Assembly: GCA_030606095.1 (NCBI GenBank)
Contig: JAUWHC010000094.1
Location: 1-8,188 of the forward strand
Length of the DNA stretch: 8,188 nucleotides
Source of the DNA: Promethearchaeota archaeon
GTDB lineage: Archaea > Asgardarchaeota > Lokiarchaeia > Sigyniarchaeales > SOKP01
Reading direction: 5' to 3'
Numbering within the stretch: position 1 is the first letter of the stretch; each line of letters starts with the position of its first letter. Positions 1 through 4,844 of this stretch are shown here, piece by piece. The notes under the pieces are model-generated. The model saw only the letters and a program-made list of their open reading frames with translations. It was not told where the DNA came from and searched no databases. Both the position numbers and the translations under genes were made by a program.

Positions 1-435
1 GCTTACGCAGGTCGTGCTTCTGCTGCTCCAATTGTGAATTTGCTTATATCAATGTTATCTTTGGGAATAGAAGGGTACCAAAAACTCTTAAGAGAACAAC
101 AACATAATCGAAAATTACTAGAAAATAAATTAAAAGGAGTTGCTGAAAAAATTAACGAAAAAATTCTCGATGTGTTTAATCCAGTAGCCGTTGCCGTGTC
201 TTTAAATAACTTGAAAAAAGAACAGCTATTCGCGTTAGGGGGCGCTTTATATAACTTAAGAGTCACTGGTCCACGAGTATATAATCCTGAAGAAAGCGTA
301 TTTGGGACGTGCAGTACTGAATATATAGCTCCCTATATCGTAATGAACGCCGCTATTGGGGCAAAATCAGAAGATATTATTTCTGCTGTTGAGAGATTTG
401 AAAAAGCTTACGATCAAATAACTCAAAAAAATTAA
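1..435 (+). CDS. spcS: O-phosphoseryl-tRNA(Sec) selenium transferase (SepSecS), 3' part only
   Basis: The reading frame is open from base 1 and ends at TAA 433-435, giving the last 144 residues of a protein of usually about 400-500 residues. SepSecS is a PLP enzyme that converts O-phosphoseryl-tRNA(Sec) to selenocysteinyl-tRNA(Sec) using selenophosphate, the last step of archaeal and eukaryotic selenocysteine synthesis. The visible part starts with AGRASAAP followed by LLISMLSLGIEGYQKLL, which matches the GRASASP...LITLLSLG..GYKKLL block of the human enzyme from memory. The C-terminal RVTGPRV...NAAIGAKSEDI block matches the family's end. The catalytic lysine and tRNA-binding N-terminus lie before the window. 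No tRNA-Sec or selenoprotein is visible here. Identification is strong; the symbol follows one archaeal naming convention. Nothing in the visible part is broken. Confidence 0.92.
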   Translation, partial: AYAGRASAAPIVNLLISMLSLGIEGYQKLLREQQHNRKLLENKLKGVAEKINEKILDVFNPVAVAVSLNNLKKEQLFALGGALYNLRVTGPRVYNPEESVFGTCSTEYIAPYIVMNAAIGAKSEDIISAVERFEKAYDQITQKN

Positions 436-452
436 ATAATAAAAACTAGAAG

Positions 453-511
453 AACAATGCATTTAAGGCGCACTACCTTTAAGACTCTAACCGAAGTAAA
501 GAGTCATTGTT
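453..511 (-). ncRNA. Structured right end of the tnpB element, possible omega-RNA/reRNA relic
   Basis: Three nested or adjacent stems are visible. An outer 7-bp stem pairs 453-459 (AACAATG) with 505-511 (CATTGTT). One inner stem pairs 483-488 (GACTCT) with 500-505 (AGAGTC); on the minus strand its loop contains ACTTCGGT, a classic cUUCGg tetraloop. A second inner stem pairs 463-468 with 476-482, with one bulged base. The outer and first inner stems share base 505. On the minus strand this lies just 3' of the tnpB stop codon, where IS605-group elements have their right-end hairpins and where the TnpB guide RNA scaffold is encoded. Whether it is transcribed cannot be seen. Confidence 0.5.
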
Positions 512-518
512 TTATGTC

Positions 519-878
519 TTATGTTACTGCTATTCTTTTTGGTGGAATAAGCATCCAACTTTGAGGAATTTTGTCAAATAACGATGATGCTCCTTTTCTT
601 CCGATGTTAAAAGCACCGTTCACGTCTGAATGGATGTATTTATCGGATATTTCTGAGTAAAATAACCCATAATGTTTGTGAGACTCTCCGTCCTTCCCTT
701 GAATAGTAGGGTTTCGAACTCCATCGTAATTTAAATGAAACTCAATTGCTTCGTAGTTGAGAGCGGAACATTTAGAAGTATAACTTTCTTCCTGAACAAT
801 AACATTAATTCCAACCAAAATTGCTTTATATCTAATTGATTCAATTATTTTATAAAATGGAAGGGGGATAAATCTACG
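519..878 (-). pseudogene. tnpB: TnpB (RNA-guided nuclease of IS605-type elements), 5'-truncated
   Basis: TnpB is the RNA-guided DNA nuclease of IS200/IS605 and IS1341-type transposons and an ancestor of Cas12. About 120 codons survive, reading from near 878 to the TAA at 519-521. The frame shows RRFIPLPFYKIIESIRYKA, then VIVQEESYTSKCSALNYE (the region of the zinc-binding loop), then GLFYS and HSDVNGAFNIGRKG. That last motif is the RuvC-III block with its catalytic aspartate. A full-length TnpB is about 350-450 residues; the N-terminal wedge domain, RuvC-I and RuvC-II are absent. The frame continues upstream of the TTG at 816-818 with family-like sequence, so that TTG is an internal codon, not a start. 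There are no internal stops in the surviving part, which suggests fairly recent truncation. It cannot be an active nuclease. Confidence 0.85.
859..868 (+). promoter_or_regulatory. Ribosome binding site for the winged-helix gene, inside the tnpB relic
   Basis: GGAAGGGGGA is purine-rich and ends 11 bases before the TTG at 880. On the other strand the same bases encode the Ile-Pro-Leu-Pro stretch of TnpB, so this binding site comes from transposon sequence. It supports the TTG start, because no ATG lies near it in the frame. Confidence 0.5.
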
Positions 879-879
879 A

Positions 880-1233
880 TTGATAGCTTTGCTTAGTTTT
901 GAACGAGTTAGATTAGTTGAAAAACTTAAGCAAATAATGAAAGTTTCGTCAAAAATAAGCGTTAAAATGCTAGAGGGATTATTTAATTTAGATACGGGAG
1001 AAACTTACGAGATTATTTATAACTGGGCAAGTAAATTTGGTTTTACCGTCGATGGAGATTATTTAATCGTAAGCGAACCAGCAATTTCAGAATTTATTAG
1101 AATGTTAGATAACAGACCTGAAGCAGATACTAAAATAGAGGGTGGAACAACAAATTGTTCTTATTGTGGAAAGTCTATCGAGGTTAATTTAAAGATTTGC
1201 CCAGATTGTGGAAATAAAAACGTTAAATTTTAG
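880..1233 (+). CDS. Small winged-helix protein with C-terminal zinc ribbon
   Basis: This 117-residue protein has two parts. Residues about 5-80 form a compact alpha/beta segment (RLVEKLKQIMKVSSKISVKM through WASKFGFTVDGDYLIV) that reads like a PCI/winged-helix fold. Residues 93-110 form a C4 zinc ribbon, CSYC and CPDC, with cysteines at 93, 96, 107 and 110. Similar small winged-helix plus zinc-ribbon proteins are, from memory, common in Asgard genomes. Their role is unknown; nucleic-acid or protein binding is plausible. The start is TTG at 880 with a purine-rich site at 859-868. The frame is open back to 856, and the tnpB relic on the other strand ends at the same point, so the original 5' end may have been lost or replaced when the element inserted. 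It could therefore be slightly N-truncated. Confidence 0.7.
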   Translation: MIALLSFERVRLVEKLKQIMKVSSKISVKMLEGLFNLDTGETYEIIYNWASKFGFTVDGDYLIVSEPAISEFIRMLDNRPEADTKIEGGTTNCSYCGKSIEVNLKICPDCGNKNVKF

Positions 1234-1803
1234 AATTCACAAAGGATAATACATCATATTATGATATTTTCTTTTATAATAGGGCTAAATAAAAATGGAT
1301 AATATTGACGATTATATATTAAGTTTTCAGAATTATAAAGAGATTAATTTCATATGACTAATTCTCATTTGTTTTTAAAAGTATATACAAGGCTTACAAA
1401 CAGATTTACGCAGAAGAAGAAAAAAAAGTGTCGGTGATCAAGTTCGATTCTTATATCGCTCTTAGGTTATAAATATTTAAATGTGTATATAATTTAAATT
1501 TGGATTGGTGCTATTAAAACGAATGCTAAATCATTTCTACAAATAATTAAACCATTAGTTTCTTGAAAAATATCAAAAGGTATATGTAAAATTCGATATA
1601 CTTCTTTAAAATGTTTTTTATAGTATTTGAAACTATAACGATCATTTTATTACTGAAATCAACGGAAAAAAGTTTGAATGCCCACATCAATAATTAAAGT
1701 TTTTTTAAAATTTTGATTAGATTTTTATAAAATTAATAAAAGTAATGAAAGAATATAATAATGAAAACATTGTATATTATACTAAATATTTAGGGTTTTT
1801 TGT
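1234..1803. other. Long intergenic stretch with no convincing gene
   Basis: About 570 AT-rich bases without a supported gene. Short coding-like scraps occur: 1362-1472 on the plus strand is an open frame with no start ending in SYIALRL and a stop, and 1631-1693 reads NYNDHFITEINGKKFECPHQ and a stop, in a different frame. An ATG at 1295 runs only 20 codons to TGA 1355-1357. This pattern suits the remains of a decayed gene or insertion, but I cannot name it. A 13-base palindrome (ATCATA, T, TATGAT) at 1253-1265 followed by a T-rich run sits just after the winged-helix gene and might end its transcript. The right edge holds the promoter of the next gene. Confidence 0.5.
1773..1781 (+). promoter_or_regulatory. 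TATA-box promoter of the 226-residue protein gene (leaderless)
   Basis: TATATTATA is centred about 27 bases upstream of ATG 1804. This is the normal distance between an archaeal TATA box and the transcription start, so the transcript should begin at or next to the start codon. No Shine-Dalgarno-like sequence precedes the ATG (the upstream bases are GGGTTTTTTGT), which fits a leaderless mRNA. Confidence 0.5.
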
Positions 1804-2484
1804 ATGGAAAATTTGCTTCTAGATCAATTTAATAAGGTAATAACAACTAAATGGTCTTTTAAACAAATTGAAGAAAGTAGTAAACCATTAACTTCACGAG
1901 AATTATTTGAATTAGCTTATCATACGAGTAATTCCGTTACAATGCGAAATATTTTTATAAAACTCTCTACCTCTGAAAATAAAGGTGGTTCTCAGGCTAT
2001 ACTATATTCCAACACTAAGAAATTTATAAAGATCGAAACTCTTGAGAATTCTGTGAGAATTACAAAATTCTTCCCTGAAGGAAGTACTGGGGATAAGTTA
2101 ATCACCAATATCCAGACTAAACTAAAGAATAGAAAAGAATTATTTTCAACAAAAGATAGTTCTATGAAAACTGACATCCTTAAAACTATTCTAGTCGAAA
2201 GGAAATTAGATGAATGCGTAAACTTCGTTATGTTAAAAGATATTAATCGAAAAGTCTATTTTGCCATTGGAGACGCCCGAGAAAGCGCTGCAGTCGTACC
2301 TATGTTCATGGAAGCAGAAGGAGCCAGTTTGGTTCAATTAGCTTTAAATAAGTGGATGAGCTCAATTCAAACTCTAGACCAAGAAAAACCCTTTCCAGAT
2401 AATTTTGTCACGGGGTTACTTAAAAATATAATGCAAATTAAAAAGTGGGTTCTGAATTTAATATCTATTAATCTAGATAAATAG
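1804..2484 (+). CDS. Unrecognised 226-residue protein
   Basis: I do not recognise this family. It is an intact frame with ATG start and TAG stop. The composition is that of a soluble cytosolic protein: no signal peptide, no clear membrane segment, no cysteine-rich motif. The N-terminal 60 residues look helical. Residues about 64-110 alternate beta-like stretches (AILYSN, KFIKIETL, SVRITKFF) and end in a lysine-rich segment. Residues 124-190 contain the most structured-looking part, ILKTILVERKLDECVNFVML, then KVYFAIGDARESAAVVPMFM and a helix. The C-terminus (LLKNIMQIKKWVLNLI) is amphipathic and could pack on a partner or membrane surface. It stands alone, with gaps of more than 130 bases on both sides and its own TATA box at a leaderless distance. 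Confidence 0.7.
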   Translation: MENLLLDQFNKVITTKWSFKQIEESSKPLTSRELFELAYHTSNSVTMRNIFIKLSTSENKGGSQAILYSNTKKFIKIETLENSVRITKFFPEGSTGDKLITNIQTKLKNRKELFSTKDSSMKTDILKTILVERKLDECVNFVMLKDINRKVYFAIGDARESAAVVPMFMEAEGASLVQLALNKWMSSIQTLDQEKPFPDNFVTGLLKNIMQIKKWVLNLISINLDK

Positions 2485-2582
2485 TTTATGGCTCTATAAT
2501 TAGTAAAACTTGTTTAGTTTAGGTAAGTCTTGTTCTTTTTCAAAAAGTATAACATTTAAATTATCTTTTAACTTAAACTTAA

Positions 2583-2616
2583 TTTATACGATTATGAATT
2601 TTTAGTAAATTGGAGG
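2583..2616 (+). promoter_or_regulatory. Promoter and ribosome binding site of the metallo-beta-lactamase-fold gene
   Basis: TTTATAC at 2583-2589 is a candidate TATA box and GGAGG at 2612-2616 is a clear Shine-Dalgarno sequence 8 bases before ATG 2625. The predicted transcription start would fall very close to the GGAGG, so the real TATA box may lie further upstream in the AT-rich gap 2485-2580, which otherwise shows nothing. Confidence 0.45.
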
Positions 2617-2624
2617 AATCTTAA

Positions 2625-3512
2625 ATGGTCTTTATCAATTCTGATGGAAAATTTAATGAAAACACTTATTTAATTGATGCCGAACTGTATAGAATGAAAG
2701 GAAATCTCGCAATTTATATAATTGAAAATGAAAATATGCGAGTAATGATTGATACTCCTTCAGATTTAATGGCTAGGAGATTTGTAAAAAAAATTAAAGA
2801 ATTCGGATTATTCCCCGTTCATAAAATAATTTTAACTCATTCTCATTTTGATCACATTCAAGGAGTAGGAAAATTAAAAAAATTGATGCAAGAAACTAGT
2901 ATTGAAGTATTAGCTTCTGAAAGAGCAATAGATAACTTGAAAAATCCTGATAAGTTTAATAAAGACTTTGGATACAATGTGAACCCTATAGATAATGTTA
3001 CTCCATTGAAAGAAGGAGATATAATTGATGTTAACGGTTTAAAACTCGAGATAATGAACTTTTTTGGTCATACTCAGGATTCTATAGCAATATTAGATCG
3101 TAAAAACAAAAATATCTTCGCTGGAGACGCAATAATTGATAGATACGATCCAGAAACTGCCTTCCCCGAGTTTGTTCCGCCCGATTTTATCGAGTCTGAA
3201 ATTTTAAAAACTTTTGAGAAGCTAAGAAGTTTAAAAAGCGAGTTTAATTCCGTATGTTTAGCTCATTTTGGAGTATGGAAAGACGACGATTTTTTTGGAA
3301 CTTTAAATAAAATGGAAGCTTTTCATTTTGATACGAAAGAATCAATATTAAAATGGTATAATGAGAACCCCTCTTTGAAGTATATTACCTTGAAATATCA
3401 TGAAAAATTTACACCAGATTCTAAAGTTCATACTAAAGATAATATTCGAGGATTAGAATTATTAATTGAATGGTTAATAGAAGGGTTGAAAGCAACGGGA
3501 GATATCAAATAA
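2625..3512 (+). CDS. Metallo-beta-lactamase-fold hydrolase (glyoxalase II-like)
   Basis: The 295-residue protein has the complete metal-binding pattern of the metallo-beta-lactamase fold. THSHFDHIQG gives His72, His74, Asp76 and His77. GHTQDS gives His149, FAGDAI gives Asp168, and LAHFGVW gives His214. These residues hold two zinc or iron ions in glyoxalase II-like hydrolases. The order and spacing fit a single-domain hydrolase followed by a helical C-terminal extension of about 80 residues. The N-terminus (ENTYLIDAELYRMKGNLAIYIIE) is the usual first beta strands of this superfamily. The substrate cannot be told: glyoxalase-like thioesterases, lactonases and phosphodiesterases share these motifs, and no neighbour points to one. 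The start ATG has a strong GGAGG 8 bases upstream. It seems to be transcribed alone and converges with the tRNA gene. Confidence 0.88.
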   Translation: MVFINSDGKFNENTYLIDAELYRMKGNLAIYIIENENMRVMIDTPSDLMARRFVKKIKEFGLFPVHKIILTHSHFDHIQGVGKLKKLMQETSIEVLASERAIDNLKNPDKFNKDFGYNVNPIDNVTPLKEGDIIDVNGLKLEIMNFFGHTQDSIAILDRKNKNIFAGDAIIDRYDPETAFPEFVPPDFIESEILKTFEKLRSLKSEFNSVCLAHFGVWKDDDFFGTLNKMEAFHFDTKESILKWYNENPSLKYITLKYHEKFTPDSKVHTKDNIRGLELLIEWLIEGLKATGDIK

Positions 3513-3530
3513 TTTGTTCTTGAAATATAG

Positions 3531-3542
3531 AAAAAAGAAAAA
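3531..3542 (-). terminator. T-tract terminator of the tRNA gene
   Basis: Read on the minus strand, the tRNA 3' end is followed within four bases by TTTTTCTTTTTT. Runs of T directly after a stable gene end are the usual archaeal termination signal. The tract may also delay convergent transcription from the hydrolase gene. Confidence 0.6.
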
Positions 3543-3545
3543 GAG

Positions 3546-3725
3546 TGGGCCATCGGGGATTTGAACCCCGGATCTCAGGCTTTTACTGATATGGACATTT
3601 TATATTATTTTGTCTGTCCACGGGTCAATTATAAGACCTGCGCTTGTTGACCAAGCTTCAATTAAGCCTTGTTAACCATTTCAGTAAACAAGATAAACTC
3701 TCGTTTAAAACTGAGCTAATGGCCC
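3546..3725 (-). tRNA. Intron-containing tRNA, best read as tRNA-Ile(UAU)
   Basis: The ends form a perfect acceptor stem: GGGCCAT (3725 to 3719) pairs with ATGGCCC (3553 to 3547), with discriminator A at 3546. The T arm CGGGG-TTCAAAT-CCCCG is perfect. The span is about 180 bases, roughly 100 too long. Removing two segments gives a 76-base class I tRNA: exons 3711-3725, 3630-3654 and 3546-3581, and introns of about 56 bases (3655-3710, in the D loop) and 48 bases (3582-3629, at 37/38). The D arm is then GCTC, a loop with GG (AGTTGGTCAAC), and AAGC with a C13-A22 mismatch. The anticodon stem is CAGGT/GCCTG and the loop CTTATAA, giving anticodon UAU at 3631-3633. A short variable loop (AGATC) rules out Leu as an alternative reading (UAA). 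That it is a tRNA is nearly certain; the exact junctions of the first intron and the anticodon are inferred. No CCA is encoded. Confidence 0.82.
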
Positions 3726-3766
3726 TGTGCTTAATTTATATTCTGTTTTTTTAGATAATTTTTTTT

Positions 3767-3776
3767 ATTATGTATA
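3767..3776 (-). promoter_or_regulatory. Candidate TATA-type promoter of the tRNA gene
   Basis: On the minus strand TATACATAAT lies 42-51 bases upstream of the mature tRNA 5' end, followed by an A-rich run. Transcription would start roughly 20-25 bases before the tRNA, leaving a short leader for RNase P. A second AT-rich box at 3735-3742 is too close to the gene to serve unless the leader is absent. The same decamer appears facing the other way at 3865-3874. Confidence 0.4.
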
Positions 3777-3860
3777 TTATAAAGTCAAAAAGCACAAAAT
3801 AATAAAAATTTTTTTATTGGTGTACTCTGTTATAATTATAATAATTAAAATCAAAAAATA

Positions 3861-3900
3861 ATATTATACATAATATTAGAAAAAAAAAACAAATGGGTGA
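3861..3900 (+). promoter_or_regulatory. Promoter and ribosome binding site of the coiled-coil gene cluster
   Basis: ATATTAT-AC-ATAATAT at 3861-3876 is a near-perfect palindrome containing a TATA-like TATACATAAT (3865-3874). A run of ten A or near-A bases follows, then GGGTGA at 3895-3900, a plausible ribosome binding site. The palindrome could also be a regulator's binding site. Confidence 0.4.
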
Positions 3901-3916
3901 ATAAATCATCGCTGAA

Positions 3917-4312
3917 ATGCTAACAGACCTCTTAAACTCAATCTACAAACGAATTGCCCAACTTGGTCAAGCAATTCAAGGATTGAAAACTTCTTTAGAC
4001 GGGCTAAATCAAAATATTGAACAAAAAATCTCTAATCTAAATGAAAAGTTAAAAGAATTTTCAGAGGAAATTGAAGTAACTAAGGGCAAACATATTGAAG
4101 TTTTGAAAGATATTGGAGAGAGTACAAAACTTGAATTGATGAAAATACAAGAAGGACTAGGATTAGATGCTCTTGAAACGCTTGTGAAAAACCTAGAAGA
4201 ATTCGCAAAATTGTCTGGGGAAGTACTTAACCAAGATACAGTTAATTTACTTCTTTCTGAAGCAATTAGTTCGGTAAAATCCATGAAACAAATATCTCAA
4301 AATAATGTATAG
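3917..4312 (+). CDS. Small coiled-coil protein, first of a tandem pair
   Basis: The protein has 131 residues from the ATG at 3917. Residues about 5-60 (LLNSIYKRIAQLGQAIQGL through KLKEFSEEIEV) show regular heptad spacing of I/L and an Asn/Gln-rich polar face, so a parallel coiled coil is likely. A second helical part (about 65-125) is separated by a short break near GLGLDALE. There is no membrane segment or signal peptide. Its N-terminus resembles that of the next gene, and both have KxFSEE in the coil, so the two may be paralogues. The frame extends upstream to an ATC at 3908 that lines up with the next gene's ATG (ATC GCT GAA versus ATG GCA GAA). GGGTGA is 7 bases before ATC but 16 before ATG, so translation may start at 3908. 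Function unknown; a structural or tethering role is conceivable. Confidence 0.75.
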   Translation: MLTDLLNSIYKRIAQLGQAIQGLKTSLDGLNQNIEQKISNLNEKLKEFSEEIEVTKGKHIEVLKDIGESTKLELMKIQEGLGLDALETLVKNLEEFAKLSGEVLNQDTVNLLLSEAISSVKSMKQISQNNV

Positions 4313-4320
4313 TATAAATA
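4313..4320 (+). promoter_or_regulatory. Candidate internal TATA box before the second coiled-coil gene
   Basis: TATAAATA begins directly after the stop codon of the first coiled-coil gene and lies 33-40 bases before ATG 4353. It could give the second gene its own short-leader transcript in addition to read-through. Confidence 0.4.
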
Positions 4321-4352
4321 ATGTAGTATAATCGTAATGAGTTGATAAAAAA

Positions 4353-4775
4353 ATGGCAGAAGGATTATTGAATGACATGATTACTAAAATAAATCAGATT
4401 ACAACTTCGCTAGATGGTACAATAGCTCAGATCACTCAAATGAGCACCGCAATTCAGAATATGTCGCAAAAATTCTCTGAAGAAACGATTTCTGTTAACG
4501 AGAATATCCGACTTATAGTGGAGGTACTTAAACAATTTCGCATGAAATCTAGTGAAAACATGCAAGAGATTTCAGATGATTTTAACGCTAGGATAAAAGA
4601 ACTATACGAAAAAAAATCAATTGAATCTATCACTGAAGAAGAAAAGAAAGCTATTGAAATAATAAGACAAGCTGCTAAAGCTGTTTCTAATAACCTCTAT
4701 TACGCTCAATTGTTAAATGTCATTCAATCTATAAGAGAAGAAACTAATAGGATTATTAGCTTTAAAGAACCATAA
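4353..4775 (+). CDS. Small coiled-coil protein, second of a tandem pair
   Basis: This 140-residue protein starts MAEGLLNDMITKINQI and continues as a long amphipathic helix. Residues about 5-75 show heptad repeats of I/L/M with Thr, Ser, Gln and Asn between them. Residues about 76-95 are charged (KELYEKKSIESITEEEKKA), and a second helix covers 98-135. No membrane anchor, signal or metal motif is present. It sits 40 bases after its likely paralogue and on the same strand. The bases before ATG (GAGTTGATAAAAAAATG) hold a weak GAG ribosome site. Coiled-coil pairs of similar size often form heteromers, which would explain the tandem arrangement, but this is an inference. Prefoldin and SNARE-like folds were considered; neither has a diagnostic motif I can see. 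Confidence 0.78.
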   Translation: MAEGLLNDMITKINQITTSLDGTIAQITQMSTAIQNMSQKFSEETISVNENIRLIVEVLKQFRMKSSENMQEISDDFNARIKELYEKKSIESITEEEKKAIEIIRQAAKAVSNNLYYAQLLNVIQSIREETNRIISFKEP

Positions 4776-4784
4776 AGCATCTAG

Positions 4785-4791
4785 TTTTTTT
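4785..4791 (+). terminator. T-tract terminator after the coiled-coil pair
   Basis: Seven consecutive T residues lie 10 bases after the TAA of the second coiled-coil gene. This is a typical archaeal intrinsic stop and suggests that the next gene has its own promoter, possibly the TTTATTTATATC at 4802-4813. Confidence 0.5.
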
Positions 4792-4824
4792 ATGATAATA
4801 CTTTATTTATATCATCAACAAAGA

Positions 4825-4844
4825 AAAGGAGTAAAAATTTTTTG
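4825..4844 (+). promoter_or_regulatory. Ribosome binding site deciding a TTG start
   Basis: AAAGGAG at 4825-4831 is a strong Shine-Dalgarno sequence, with TTG at 4842-4844 10 bases further on. No ATG or GTG lies nearer in this frame, and the protein sequence is coherent from this codon. Confidence 0.6.

Larger units (their letters stand above)
440..878 (-). mobile_element. Remnant of an IS200/IS605-type element (tnpB 3' part plus right end)
   Basis: The segment holds the C-terminal third of a TnpB gene and, beyond its stop codon, a short structured non-coding end. No tnpA is present and the tnpB 5' two thirds and the left end are missing, so the element cannot move by itself. It begins almost directly after the SepSecS stop codon, tail to tail. 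On the other side it stops at the beginning of the winged-helix gene. The outer limits are approximate: the right boundary is where TnpB similarity ends (about 878), and the left is set by the inverted repeats at 453-511. Confidence 0.75.

Noticed and set aside
3..266. Open frame on the minus strand opposite SepSecS
   Set aside because: It lies wholly antisense to a well-recognised enzyme and has a low-complexity Ser/Phe-rich composition with no family resemblance.
1253..1265. 13-base palindrome ATCATA-T-TATGAT as an operator
   Set aside because: In such AT-rich sequence short palindromes arise by chance, and it lies downstream of a gene rather than before one. It is mentioned only in the gap description.
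1295..1357. ATG frame with TGA at 1355-1357 as a possible selenocysteine codon
   Set aside because: Considered because SepSecS is nearby. After the TGA the frame stops within a few codons and shows no redox motif or clear hairpin, so it is not a selenoprotein.
1992..2177. Minus-strand frame inside the 226-residue gene
   Set aside because: Short, antisense to an intact gene, and hydrophobic by complementarity only; no ribosome site.
3690..3725. tRNA D arm read without the first intron (GCTC ... GAGT)
   Set aside because: The stem pairs, but the 12-base loop lacks the conserved GG, and the following sequence cannot reach the anticodon stem at the right distance.
4009..4284. Minus-strand frame inside the first coiled-coil gene
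   Set aside because: Serine-rich antisense shadow of the coiled coil with no start context.
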